IMG/VR virus record: IMGVR_UViG_3300034107_000725
Location: 124,001 to 188,000 of that record
DNA length: 64,000 nt
Direction: 5' to 3' (one strand)
From: a virus
Both the position numbers and the translations under genes were made by a program. Each line of letters begins with the position of its first letter. The stretch's first letter is position 1. This document shows positions 56,613-64,000 of the stretch, in pieces. Below the pieces are notes generated by a model that ran no database searches, was not told the DNA's origin, and worked only from the letters and a program-made list of their open reading frames with translations.

Positions 56613-56777
56613 GTGTCCTTGGAGAAACCCAGCAATATACCGCTAGCTATTCTACTGGGCGTTGCACTAGCTTGCAGCAACCTGTTTAAGTTTGCGGGGA
56701 GCTTACTCTGGCTCGTCGGTGACGGCATAGCTAGAATAGTATCCAGCATTGTGCGGTCAGATCGCGATACGGAATAA
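56613..56777 (+). CDS. Small membrane protein
   Basis: A 54-residue protein with one hydrophobic segment (IPLAILLGVALACSNLFKFA) and a second weaker one. GTG at 56613 is chosen since GGAG at 56603-56606 is correctly spaced. The in-frame ATG at 56601 abuts the terminase start (CATATG) and lacks a Shine-Dalgarno. Divergent from terL. Confidence 0.5.
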   Translation: MSLEKPSNIPLAILLGVALACSNLFKFAGSLLWLVGDGIARIVSSIVRSDRDTE

Positions 56778-56802
56778 CACTTTAACCAGGGGGAGGCCTT
56801 AG

Positions 56803-57015
56803 ATGCCATCTCGAAGCCCTTACGCCTACCAGCGGAGAAAACAAATGCGACCGCTCAACTGGCCGTCGTCGACGTTTTCTCCTGGGCAGATGCTTGTTCA
56901 CCAATATCCGGATCCGTCTGGAAAATCTTTGAGCGAGCTTATTGCCGGTGAAGGTGCACCCCCTGCCGATCGTGTCATTCTGAATTCGTGGTCTCCCCCG
57001 GAGACTGCGGGGTAA
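56803..57015 (+). CDS. Unknown small Pro-rich protein
   Basis: A 70-residue protein, basic at the N-terminus (RSPYAYQRRKQMR) and Pro/Ser-rich. GGGGGAGG precedes the ATG. No family recognised. Confidence 0.5.
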   Translation: MPSRSPYAYQRRKQMRPLNWPSSTFSPGQMLVHQYPDPSGKSLSELIAGEGAPPADRVILNSWSPPETAG

Positions 57016-57019
57016 GCTG

Positions 57020-57154
57020 GTGGGCACTACCATAGCTCAGTTCATATTGTGTACATTAATTGCCACCCTGGCCGCCTTCATTGGCGGCCATTTTTTGATA
57101 GGATTGTTTGGACTATTTCTAGTCTACGTCCAACTCAAGATTGTCGGGGAATAA
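57020..57154 (+). CDS. Very small hydrophobic protein
   Basis: A 44-residue, almost wholly hydrophobic ORF from a GTG (FILCTLIATLAAFIGGHFL then LIGLFGLFLVYV), likely two short membrane helices. It starts 4 bases after the previous stop. A hairpin with a T-run lies inside it, so either the ORF or the terminator may not be functional. Confidence 0.4.
   Translation: MGTTIAQFILCTLIATLAAFIGGHFLIGLFGLFLVYVQLKIVGE
57069..57096 (+). terminator. Terminator-like hairpin
   Basis: TGGCCGCC and GGCGGCCA form an 8-bp stem with a 6-base loop, followed by TTTTTT. It overlaps the small hydrophobic ORF, and could be an attenuator. Confidence 0.6.
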
Positions 57155-57165
57155 GGGCAAGTAAC

Positions 57166-57558
57166 ATGGAATTGATCGTTGCCGCGTTAGCCACTTGGCA
57201 AATTGTAGAGATCTGGCATCACTCATTGTTGATGGCACCTCTGCGTTCCCGTACTGAGATGTGGGATAACAAGCTGGGAGAACTCCTGGTTTGTCCGTTC
57301 TGCCTGTCTGTGTGGGTCGGGTTGTTTTGTACCGCGGGATTATACTGTGCTTACCTCGGTACGCCAGCACAAGTCCTCAGTGTCGTGATTCATGCTTTTG
57401 CCGTTTCCCGGCTGGCTAATCTCGGCAACGACTATTTCAAACCGTGCTGCCTCACTCCTAAAGCCGGTGCAGACTTTGGGGAGTGGGTAGATTCAATGTT
57501 TACCGAACAGTTTGAACAAACTGATTCGTCTTCCTTACCAGGAGAACTTGATGACTGA
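57166..57558 (+). CDS. DUF1360-like membrane protein
   Basis: A 130-residue protein resembling DUF1360: an N-terminal helix (MELIVAALATWQIVEIWHHS), an R-x-x-x-E-x-W region, then CPFCLSVWVGLFCTAGLYC with the conserved C-P-x-C-x-S-V-W, and a later hydrophobic segment. Two to three membrane helices. ATG at 57166; AAGGGCAAG upstream. Function unknown. Confidence 0.65.
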   Translation: MELIVAALATWQIVEIWHHSLLMAPLRSRTEMWDNKLGELLVCPFCLSVWVGLFCTAGLYCAYLGTPAQVLSVVIHAFAVSRLANLGNDYFKPCCLTPKAGADFGEWVDSMFTEQFEQTDSSSLPGELDD

Positions 57559-57928
57559 AGAAGATCAGAAGTCTCTCATGTTTGATGAGAAACTCAATCA
57601 ACGGTTTCGCGATGCCGCTCATGTGGCATTTCTGGAAGTTCCAGAATTGCGGAGTGTGGTCGTGGTGTACGACTACTATCGCAACTTAAACGATATGCCC
57701 GATATCAGTAAAGGGCTATGGCTTACTGCTGACGGTGGAGCAGCCAAGCCTATTGACTCAGTTGTAGGTTCTTTGGGATCGTTGCTGCAAAGCTCGGCCC
57801 ACGTGCTGGACGAACTGTTCCAACAGCATCAGCAGATTCAAACACAGTTGGTTGAGCTCTCCAAGCAGCTCTTGGCAAAACGGCGTGAGTTTGATCAACT
57901 CACGGAAACACTTAACCCTTCTGAGTAA
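57551..57928 (+). CDS. Unknown protein with C-terminal coiled coil
   Basis: A 125-residue protein; residues ~70-118 form a coiled coil (LDELFQQHQQIQTQLVELSK). CCAGGAGAAC precedes the ATG, which overlaps the previous stop region. Sits just before the 2OG oxygenase. Confidence 0.6.
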   Translation: MTEEDQKSLMFDEKLNQRFRDAAHVAFLEVPELRSVVVVYDYYRNLNDMPDISKGLWLTADGGAAKPIDSVVGSLGSLLQSSAHVLDELFQQHQQIQTQLVELSKQLLAKRREFDQLTETLNPSE

Positions 57929-57931
57929 CTC

Positions 57932-58510
57932 ATGACGCAGTGGTGGCAATACTGGCCTAGGCATTTCAGTGACGCGGAGTGCGACAAAATTGTATCCTTG
58001 GCTGAAACGATTCCACCTACTGAGGGGAAGATCGGCCACGGTGGCGGCAATATCAAAGACGATGTGATCCGACGAAGTACCATTCGCTGGATCAATCGAT
58101 ACGATGGGCGTTTCTTCTCGTTCTTGGGCAACATGGAGCTGCTGCTCCACCAAGGCAATAAAAACGCTTTCGGGTTTGATCTGACGATGTTTCATGAGAT
58201 TCAGTTCACTGAATACCATGCAACCAATGAAGGTCACTACGCCTGGCACCACGATACGCACTGGGAAGGCCCTCAGTTGATTCAACGTAAGTTGAGTATG
58301 GTAATTCAACTGAGCAACCCTGCGGATTACGAAGGTGGACGTTTTGAATTAAGCAAAGACGTCTGCAGAGAAGTACCCAATCCCGATGCTATTCTGCCTC
58401 GCGGTACTGTCATCATATTCCCGTCGTTTCTACTTCACCGCGTAACCCCTGTTACAAGTGGAATTAGAAGATCGCTAGTTACATGGATGGAAGGCCCTTG
58501 CTTCAGATAA
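57932..58510 (+). CDS. 2OG-Fe(II) oxygenase, prolyl 4-hydroxylase-like (PKHD type)
   Basis: A 192-residue enzyme that likely uses 2-oxoglutarate, Fe(II) and O2 to hydroxylate a substrate. The iron facial triad is visible: H-x-D at His106/Asp108 (WHHDTHWE) and the distal His169 in IIFPSFLLHRVTPV, followed by the 2OG-binding Arg179/180 (SGIRRSLVTWMEG). NPADYEGGRFEL matches the prolyl-hydroxylase-type 'Y-x-G-G-x-F/L' segment. Substrate is unknown. The collagen-like fibre in the same genome, with many Y-position prolines, is an attractive candidate. Phages often carry such enzymes with unknown targets. Confidence 0.85.
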   Translation: MTQWWQYWPRHFSDAECDKIVSLAETIPPTEGKIGHGGGNIKDDVIRRSTIRWINRYDGRFFSFLGNMELLLHQGNKNAFGFDLTMFHEIQFTEYHATNEGHYAWHHDTHWEGPQLIQRKLSMVIQLSNPADYEGGRFELSKDVCREVPNPDAILPRGTVIIFPSFLLHRVTPVTSGIRRSLVTWMEGPCFR

Positions 58511-58519
58511 GAGGAATTC

Positions 58520-58948
58520 GTGAGCAACTGTAACATCGATCTGTCGACTGGCATTCACTACGGCGTAATTCGTTGGAATGACGCTGCTGGCTTGCTTTTT
58601 AACTGGTGTGATCGTTCCACTGCATACGCCAAAAATTGCAAGTGTCGTAAAAACTGCCGTTGTGAAAACGACGGCAGTTACTATCAAGATCACGAGTATC
58701 TTTGCCATGCAAACAATTGTGGCGAGATACTTGTATTGAAGAGTCCGTACTACACTTTGTGTGGCCCGTGCTCTCCTTGTGTGCCCAACGCAGGCGACTT
58801 GACATCTACCAACGGTGTTCTTCCGTCGTACTGTCTTGGGCCGGAGTGGTTTGATATGGATGAAACACCTTACGCTGTTCTTGCTGTCGCAAACAAACAA
58901 CTTGGTGTTCCTTACAAACGTAAAAGACAGAACCCAGTTAGACGCTAG
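58520..58948 (+). CDS. Cysteine-rich protein
   Basis: A 142-residue protein with about 15 cysteines (CKCRKNCRC, CHANNC, CGPCSPC), suggesting metal clusters or disulfides. GTG start with AAGAGGAA upstream, 10 bases after the oxygenase stop, so possibly co-expressed with it. The C-terminus is basic (KRKRQNPVRR). No family recognised. Confidence 0.6.
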   Translation: MSNCNIDLSTGIHYGVIRWNDAAGLLFNWCDRSTAYAKNCKCRKNCRCENDGSYYQDHEYLCHANNCGEILVLKSPYYTLCGPCSPCVPNAGDLTSTNGVLPSYCLGPEWFDMDETPYAVLAVANKQLGVPYKRKRQNPVRR

Positions 58949-58963
58949 CCGGAGGTCTACGCT

Positions 58964-59272
58964 ATGCCAGATCTTGATGATCTAATTAACGAAATCTTGA
59001 AACCCCCCAAGCAACCTCGGCCCAAAAAAGCTGGGGTTGCTTTGTCTACGAAGCATCCAGTGGAAGAAATACTGGATCTCCACTACAAACCCGTGACTCC
59101 CAGAAAAACCCTACCGACGTGTACCGCCTGTCTTCGCAAGCTCGAAGCCGGGCAAAAGCATTGGTACTACCACGACAACAGTTCGCTGTATTGGTGGTGT
59201 GTAACCTGTATGCAAACACAGTGCGGTCTCTATCCTCCAGAGGAACGCAAGTATGTCAAAGCAAATCCCTGA
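58964..59272 (+). CDS. Zinc-ribbon-like protein
   Basis: A 102-residue protein with a basic N-terminal half and a CxxC pair set (CTACLRKL and CVTCMQTQC) separated by a Trp/Tyr-rich region. Probably a small zinc-binding protein. CCGGAGGT precedes the ATG. Confidence 0.6.
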   Translation: MPDLDDLINEILKPPKQPRPKKAGVALSTKHPVEEILDLHYKPVTPRKTLPTCTACLRKLEAGQKHWYYHDNSSLYWWCVTCMQTQCGLYPPEERKYVKANP

Positions 59273-59465
59273 CTTTATCGTTCGCAACGAAGTGAACGAT
59301 ACAAGTACACAGCTTCGAATTCAAAAGATTGGCAACGGCTTTGTTGTAAAAGCCGGAATTGAACCAATCTTTTACCCAACCATTGAAGACGCTGCGGACG
59401 CCATATATCACGGCGTTCTGGCTATTGAATGGGAAGTGCCCTCTAAGACAAGGAAACCAAGATGA
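59253..59465 (+). CDS. Unknown small protein
   Basis: A 70-residue protein (MSKQIPDFIVRNEVND), mostly beta, with a basic end (SKTRKPR). AGAGGAACG precedes the ATG inside the upstream gene. No family recognised. Confidence 0.55.
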   Translation: MSKQIPDFIVRNEVNDTSTQLRIQKIGNGFVVKAGIEPIFYPTIEDAADAIYHGVLAIEWEVPSKTRKPR

Positions 59466-59980
59466 CAGACGAAACAAGCATTCCAAACATGCCAAATGAT
59501 GATGCTGAACGTGCCGAAATATTCCTCAGGTACCGGCAAAAAGAGGCAGAGGATAGAATCGCTGCCAAGAAAAAGCTGCAGAAAATTCTCGTCTTTCTGC
59601 GAGAACACCAAGTAGTGTCTTTCGGGATGACCTATAAAGGCGAAAGCGATAGCGGTTGTATAGAAAAAGCCAATCTCTACGATAGAACATTTTCAGCCGA
59701 TGATCTGAGTGAAGTGGAATACGAGGAGGTTGACGGTGAGAAAGAAAAAGAAATTCAGAAAGCTCTCATCAATCGTATGAGTCAGTCACTCTTGGATGAT
59801 CTGGCAGATATCTTGATAGATCTGCTTGTACCTTTAGGGTATGAGATTAACGATGGTGGTCAGGGTGTCATTGTTTTGAATGTGGCTTCCGGCGAAGTGA
59901 TCGGTGAGCACGGTTCAAACTATGTAGAGTTTACTTCACTCGAAATCAATCTTGATACGGAGGCTTCAGATGAAGTTTGA
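59462..59980 (+). CDS. Unknown acidic protein
   Basis: A 172-residue acidic, soluble protein; the C-terminal half is beta-rich (GVIVLNVASGEVIGEHGSNY). ATGA overlap with the previous gene. No family recognised. Confidence 0.55.
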   Translation: MTDETSIPNMPNDDAERAEIFLRYRQKEAEDRIAAKKKLQKILVFLREHQVVSFGMTYKGESDSGCIEKANLYDRTFSADDLSEVEYEEVDGEKEKEIQKALINRMSQSLLDDLADILIDLLVPLGYEINDGGQGVIVLNVASGEVIGEHGSNYVEFTSLEINLDTEASDEV

Positions 59981-60239
59981 AAGAACGATGTACATAGCCA
60001 GCGTGCCAGTGCTTGACCCAGATTCAAAACTCTGGGTTCACGTGGAGATTCGTAAGTGTCAAGACTCAGGTGCGATGGTGGGGATTGATGAATCTTTTCT
60101 GGAAGATACAGACAAGCTAGTTCGCAATCCCTACAAACGCGGCTACCTCACGACCGAATTTGATTACAAAAGCCGGGAAGACTGCGACAAGCCTGGCGAC
60201 AACCAGCCGCCCGGGGACTTGACATGTTCTACGTCGTGA
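59970..60239 (+). CDS. Unknown small protein
   Basis: An 89-residue protein starting at ATG 59970, where GGAGG lies at 59959-59963. No family recognised. Its end overlaps the next small gene by 16 bases. Confidence 0.5.
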   Translation: MKFERTMYIASVPVLDPDSKLWVHVEIRKCQDSGAMVGIDESFLEDTDKLVRNPYKRGYLTTEFDYKSREDCDKPGDNQPPGDLTCSTS

Positions 60240-60367
60240 TCGACAGCGAGGACGGCACACCCTATCTCACCTGCGAACCCGGTCCGGACGATACGGTCGT
60301 GTTCCAGTCGGAATCGCAGGCAGAGGCCGAGCGATGGTTGTGTGGTGAGTGCCAACGTGGAGACTAA
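60224..60367 (+). CDS. Small acidic protein in a GC-rich island
   Basis: A 47-residue ORF (MFYVVIDSEDGTPYLTC ... WLCGECQRGD). It is visibly more GC-rich than its neighbours, which hints at separate origin. GGGGAC lies upstream of the ATG. Looks like a common type of small phage hypothetical. Confidence 0.5.
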   Translation: MFYVVIDSEDGTPYLTCEPGPDDTVVFQSESQAEAERWLCGECQRGD

Positions 60368-60391
60368 CCCTAACAAGATCAGGAGTAAGTA

Positions 60392-60805
60392 ATGCCGACA
60401 TTCAAGATTGAATACGGGATGGATGTGCCTGCCTACGGTCAAACCTTGATTCATGCTCGTAGCGTGAAACAAGCTGAAGCTCAGGCTCGTAAGCTACATA
60501 GGGAAGGCAATTTGATTGACGCCTGGAAGCCAATCGGCGAGATAAGCAAAAACCACGAAGTCCTTGCCATCTCTCGTGATTGCGACAAGGAATGGAAGCG
60601 AGTCTCTGACGGCTTTCCGCTTGACGAAGTTGAAGTCAAAGAAGTTGAAGCATCTCCCGGTTTATCGATCTGGATTGCCTATGACCCAGATCAAGGTCGG
60701 ATTGTTGGCCACTCCGACAACGCAGCAGGAGCCGTTTTGCTGCGTGGCCGATACCCGTATTTGCTAATGGGCCAAGTTCGCCTACCGTTGAACACCGAGG
60801 AATAA
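60392..60805 (+). CDS. Unknown protein
   Basis: A 137-residue protein with an N-terminal beta-alpha unit (VKQAEAQARKLHREGNL) often seen in small phage proteins and a beta-rich C-terminal half. AGGAGTAAGTA precedes the ATG. No firm family. Confidence 0.55.
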   Translation: MPTFKIEYGMDVPAYGQTLIHARSVKQAEAQARKLHREGNLIDAWKPIGEISKNHEVLAISRDCDKEWKRVSDGFPLDEVEVKEVEASPGLSIWIAYDPDQGRIVGHSDNAAGAVLLRGRYPYLLMGQVRLPLNTEE

Positions 60806-60806
60806 C

Positions 60807-61220
60807 ATGGCTCACCCTTATCACCACGCTTTGAGTAGCGTCAAGAAATATGGTGGATCTGCCCAGGACTACCTGGCAATCCATGAGTTCTTCGACGAAA
60901 GCAAATCCCACTTTGCCGACTTCCGGCATCGAGCCCTTCGACATCACTCGGAGGGTATCTTTATGGCTGAACGCCTGTTTGGTAGCACGATTACCAACAG
61001 CGACGGTCGTGTTGTCCCTGTGCGGTTCATTGCAGAACAGCACGTAATAGAAGATTGTGGGTTTATTCCAACCCTTGCGGACTGGCTAAAAACCATTCAG
61101 GCAGAACCGTGGATGCGGCGTGTAGGGAAAAAACTTGGGATAAGTTCTTTTGAATCCCCATCCAGTGAACCCGTACCGCCTTTTGACCCGACCCCTGTAG
61201 ACTTCGTACTTACTCAGTGA
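60807..61220 (+). CDS. DUF6915-like protein
   Basis: A 137-residue protein with a highly conserved-looking core: HPYHHALSSVKKYGG, then FFDESKSHFADFRHRALRHH, RVVPVRFIAEQHVIEDCG and PTLADWL. This matches a family of bacterial and phage proteins (DUF6915 as I recall it) rich in His/Arg and of unknown function. The many conserved His/Glu could form a metal site. Starts 1 base after the previous stop. Confidence 0.7.
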   Translation: MAHPYHHALSSVKKYGGSAQDYLAIHEFFDESKSHFADFRHRALRHHSEGIFMAERLFGSTITNSDGRVVPVRFIAEQHVIEDCGFIPTLADWLKTIQAEPWMRRVGKKLGISSFESPSSEPVPPFDPTPVDFVLTQ

Positions 61221-61244
61221 TTCTCAAACCGAAGGAAACTTTCC

Positions 61245-61721
61245 ATGTCCGGATACGAAACCCCAATTGATATCATGCCGTCGGTTCGTCCAAGTAGCGG
61301 CAATCTGGATAAGTCGCACTACATGCGACGTTTAATCCTGGACAACCCAAATATCACCGCAGAAGAGGCATCTGCCGCTTTTGCGTTTTACGATGAAACC
61401 GTATCTCGCTGCACGTACAATCTCGTGCGTGCTCAGATTTACGGACCAAAGTTCACTAAAAGGAAGTCTCGCAAGAGAAAGGCTGCAAAAATTGTAATCG
61501 CCTCTGTTGAACCCAAGCCAGCACCGGCTAAATCAAATCTGGAGCAATCAAAGCCAGCAGCCGTGCAGCTGATAGGCATAGACGCAGCTCCTGTTCTACT
61601 GGGATCGGCTAGAGTGATCATAGCTCGATTAATACAGTTAGTCCAAAGCAGAGACATGGCTAGCTTATCGGATATTTCATCCGAGCTGCATGTTCTCGCG
61701 ACGAAGCTAGCCTATCAGTGA
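61245..61721 (+). CDS. Unknown protein
   Basis: A 158-residue protein with a helical N-terminal part resembling a small DNA-binding helical region (NPNITAEEASAAFAFYDE), a basic linker (KFTKRKSRKRKAAK) and a helical C-terminus. Possibly nucleic-acid binding, from charge alone. The 109-base gap that follows has no convincing gene, but one frame is open into the next gene. Confidence 0.5.
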   Translation: MSGYETPIDIMPSVRPSSGNLDKSHYMRRLILDNPNITAEEASAAFAFYDETVSRCTYNLVRAQIYGPKFTKRKSRKRKAAKIVIASVEPKPAPAKSNLEQSKPAAVQLIGIDAAPVLLGSARVIIARLIQLVQSRDMASLSDISSELHVLATKLAYQ

Positions 61722-61830
61722 CCGTGTAGAAGTAGACCAAGTCCTGGTTGAGTGTTGGTGTAACACCGGTTTCCGTGTATTCTTTTGCTGTTACTCACTC
61801 ACGTGTAATGGCAAGCAAAAAGGTACAAAC

Positions 61831-62370
61831 GTGATTCTCACTGGAAGCAAGATACTTCAAGCGGTTTTAGAAGGCAAGATTCAAATCTCGCCGTTTGTCG
61901 CCGCTCAACTGAATCCTAACAGCTACGACTTAAGGTTGTCGCCGCATGTTATGGAATATACCGACACTGTGCTGGACGCTGCTCGTGAACCCACTGTTCA
62001 CGCCTATCAAATTCCAGCGGAAGGTTTGGTGCTACAGCCAGGCCGCCTCTACTTGATGGCAACTATTGAGCAGACCGGTACAAAACACTATGTCCCAGGA
62101 ATTGAAGGCCGCTCTTCAGTAGGTCGACTGGGTATCAGTGTGCACGCAACCGCGGGGTTTGGTGACGTCGGATTTGACGGCACCTGGACTCTGGAGGTTT
62201 CTGTTATCAAACCAGTCCGCGTCTATGCCCAGATGCGGATTTGCCAGGTCTATTTTATGTCCTGTGCAGAACCTACTGCTGACGATCTATACGTTGGTAA
62301 GTACCTGCACCAAGAACTACCCAAACCAACCCGGATTTGGACCGAAAAAGAAGAATGGCTGCGTAGCTAA
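61831..62370 (+). CDS. dcd: dCTP deaminase
   Basis: A 179-residue nucleotide-metabolism enzyme converting dCTP to dUTP (or dUMP) for thymidylate synthesis. MILTGSKILQAVLEGKI at the start, LNPNSYDLRL, EGRSSVGRLGISVHATAGF and DVGFDGTWTLE are the family motifs; Glu122 in TLE is the expected catalytic base. GTG start with AAAAAGG upstream. A terminator follows. Confidence 0.9.
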   Translation: MILTGSKILQAVLEGKIQISPFVAAQLNPNSYDLRLSPHVMEYTDTVLDAAREPTVHAYQIPAEGLVLQPGRLYLMATIEQTGTKHYVPGIEGRSSVGRLGISVHATAGFGDVGFDGTWTLEVSVIKPVRVYAQMRICQVYFMSCAEPTADDLYVGKYLHQELPKPTRIWTEKEEWLRS

Positions 62371-62421
62371 CTTCTTAAAATCCGGAATTATGCAGGCGAC
62401 AATGTGTTTCCTGCACCCACT

Positions 62422-62453
62422 AAACCCGTAGCCAATGTGGTTGCGGGTTTTTT
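62422..62453 (+). terminator. Rho-independent terminator
   Basis: AAACCCG with CGGGTTT form the stem base, with inner AGCCA-ATG-TGGTT pairing, followed by a T-run. Ends the dCTP deaminase transcript. Confidence 0.9.
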
Positions 62454-62471
62454 CATAGATGGAGTGATTCG

Positions 62472-63455
62472 ATGTCCAAGAAAATCGCAAACCTGCACAC
62501 ACCAATGGAACAATATGCCCTTGATTCGGGAATTCATGTAGAGTCTAACTACATGGATTGCTTGCAGGGTAAGGTTATAAACTTGGCACTGGAGTGGCTG
62601 ATCCCGCACCCAGAGCAACAACGTAAAATCATACCTACTCTAGTGAACGCCATTAGGTTGAATTTTACGTGGTCTCTGTTTGGTATGCCTACCGTCATAG
62701 TTAGTGAGTGTGCACCCTATCACTACGTAGTAGATGGAAACCATAGAGTCACAACGGCCAAAACAATCTATCCGCAAGGTATAGACGAAAATGGTAACCC
62801 CATCATAATTGGCTGTATCGTACCAACTGGAGCCACGCTTCTTAATGCGTGGCAGCAATTTGTCGGACTCAATGGCGGTATAGACGGCAGGACTCGGAAG
62901 TCCGTAAATAGGGATCAGGTGTTTGAAGCCATGTACCGAGCCCAGCAACCTGTGCAGGTTAGAGTGACTACACTCATACGCAGTATAGGTCTGGACATAC
63001 ACTGGCCTAGCCAAGGTACTCCCAGGATAAGATCTGACACTGTGTCTACACCTTCGACCTTTGGCGAATGGTATAGGCTGATGCAGGATAAACGATTCCG
63101 TGAAGCATTACGCATTCTGCGTATGTTCTTGCGTGCGGATGACGCCGCAGCGGACTGCCTGTGGACAAAAACACTTACGCGAGATTTTCTTGTGCCCCTA
63201 GGCAAGGCGGTCCACAGCTGCCCATATCCCGTTGAAGTCATAATGGGAAATGTAGATTTCTACGCAAAAAGGGCTCATGAAATCATAGCCTACGCAGGCA
63301 CTCAAGAAGCTAGAGAAAAGTACGGACAAGATGCCCGTTCTGGCTATGGCTTTAGAGAAATTGTCAAGTGCTTACTTCTAGAGATCTTTAACCGCACCGC
63401 GGTAAAAGAAGTCAAGACGTTTACTGTTCGCAGTGCCAAGTCAAAAAGCAAGTAA
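62472..63455 (+). CDS. ParB-like nuclease-domain protein
   Basis: A 327-residue protein. A ParB/sulfiredoxin-like motif is seen near residues 88-96 (YVVDGNHRVTTAK), preceded by a beta-strand with PTVIVSE. The C-terminal ~150 residues are helical and basic. Family members include plasmid partition proteins and phage regulators with CTPase or nuclease activity; which applies here is not clear. GGAGTGATTCG precedes the ATG. Confidence 0.6.
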   Translation: MSKKIANLHTPMEQYALDSGIHVESNYMDCLQGKVINLALEWLIPHPEQQRKIIPTLVNAIRLNFTWSLFGMPTVIVSECAPYHYVVDGNHRVTTAKTIYPQGIDENGNPIIIGCIVPTGATLLNAWQQFVGLNGGIDGRTRKSVNRDQVFEAMYRAQQPVQVRVTTLIRSIGLDIHWPSQGTPRIRSDTVSTPSTFGEWYRLMQDKRFREALRILRMFLRADDAAADCLWTKTLTRDFLVPLGKAVHSCPYPVEVIMGNVDFYAKRAHEIIAYAGTQEAREKYGQDARSGYGFREIVKCLLLEIFNRTAVKEVKTFTVRSAKSKSK

Positions 63456-63482
63456 TAACCCTTGCAAAAGGATGGAACCTGC

Positions 63483-63596
63483 ATGAGTCAAGATGAAGAC
63501 GAAACACTGCACACAATTGTTGCAGTGTTTGTCTTACTGTGCGTAAGCGTATGTGGTATTGAACTTCTTGCCACATACTGGTTTCAAGTTCCGTAA
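63483..63596 (+). CDS. Very small membrane protein
   Basis: A 37-residue ORF (MSQDEDETLHTIVAVFVLLC ...) with one hydrophobic helix and an acidic N-terminus. AAAGGA lies upstream. Too short for a family assignment. Confidence 0.5.
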   Translation: MSQDEDETLHTIVAVFVLLCVSVCGIELLATYWFQVP

Positions 63597-63613
63597 TCTA
63601 AAAGGAAAACACA

Positions 63614-64000
63614 ATGAGTGATTCACCCGTCGTAAAAGAAGCCCGCTCAATGGACTTCATTGAAGAGTGTCTGTACCAGCATATCGGGGCCTGGCCACAA
63701 CGCTGGAAGTATCGGCTATATCTTTCGGAGACTGGGGCTAGTCGTATAGCCTCTATCGCCGGGTATATCGTCGGACTTAAACACGGTGGAAATGACAAGC
63801 TGGCAGAAGCTCTGTCTTTGGATTTTACCCGCTGTCTGGAATACCTTTGCCCTCCAGACAATGTAAAAATCATTGATTTGAGCACAGGCCTGTTTCAAGA
63901 CTCCGAAGTAGAACTGAACCCAAATTCACAAGTGATAAAGGTTCCGGCAACCAAGGTCATCTTGTTTGATGACGGTTGTCTGCACAGCTTCGGTTTTAAG
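63614..64000 (+). CDS. Unknown protein (3' end outside window)
   Basis: An ORF that begins at the ATG at 63614 (AAAAGGAAAAC upstream) and stays open to the window edge, giving 129 visible residues. Mixed alpha/beta (DNVKIIDLSTGLFQD, VPATKVILFDDG). No family recognised from the visible part. Confidence 0.6.
   Translation, partial: MSDSPVVKEARSMDFIEECLYQHIGAWPQRWKYRLYLSETGASRIASIAGYIVGLKHGGNDKLAEALSLDFTRCLEYLCPPDNVKIIDLSTGLFQDSEVELNPNSQVIKVPATKVILFDDGCLHSFGFK

Noticed and set aside
57049-57165. N-terminal extension of the DUF1360-like gene
   Set aside because: The extension runs through the hairpin and has atypical composition; the family normally begins at the hydrophobic helix after ATG 57166.

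Overview
The window is a 64-kb slice of a large, tailed, contractile-tail (myovirus-type) bacteriophage genome, cut at both ends: the tail sheath gene enters from the left edge and a small unknown gene leaves at the right edge. Strong Shine-Dalgarno sequences, ATGA/GTGA start-stop overlaps and Rho-independent terminators point to a bacterial host. No capsid, portal, DNA polymerase, integrase, tRNA or rRNA gene lies here, so the whole genome must be considerably larger. The host cannot be named from the sequence. Several accessory families (DUF1257/DUF2997/Ycf46-like AAA triad, DUF6915-like, cysteine-rich surface proteins, matrixin) are ones I associate with Planctomycetota and Cyanobacteria; this is inference only.

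Layout. (1) 1-18.4 kb, plus strand: tail sheath, tail tube, gp5-like spike, a tail assembly chaperone pair joined by a likely -1 frameshift, a 1667-residue tape measure, baseplate hub and wedge proteins (gp25/W-like and J-like), and, unexpectedly, a sigma-70-like protein. (2) 18.4-22.3 kb: a tightly overlapping cassette with a matrix-metalloprotease-like enzyme carrying a cysteine switch, a papain-like protease and several small membrane proteins; probably a lysis or envelope-degrading cassette. (3) 22.3-38.3 kb: further tail proteins and a family of cysteine-rich adhesins, then a long fibre made of cysteine repeats and a collagen-like stalk, followed by a bifunctional GT9/GT2 glycosyltransferase. 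The operon ends in duplicated RNA hairpins and a terminator. (4) 38.5-41.8 kb: small membrane, lipo- and secreted proteins and a CsrA homologue. (5) 41.9-51.1 kb: a DUF1257-DUF2997-AAA ATPase triad and a run of small accessory genes, ending in a bidirectional terminator. (6) 51.2-56.6 kb: a strand-switching block with an unknown gene and the large terminase on the minus strand, and a primase-like zinc protein between them on the plus strand. (7) 56.6-64 kb: small plus-strand genes including a prolyl-hydroxylase-like 2OG-Fe(II) oxygenase, dCTP deaminase and a ParB-like protein.

The most unusual theme is an extracellular-matrix-like toolkit in one phage: a collagen-like fibre with many Y-position prolines, a 2OG-Fe(II) hydroxylase, a dual glycosyltransferase next to the fibre gene, and a cysteine-switch matrix metalloprotease paired with a papain-like protease. 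A plausible reading is that the hydroxylase and glycosyltransferase mature the fibre, while the two proteases attack a protein-rich host envelope. Both links are hypotheses from gene content and position.
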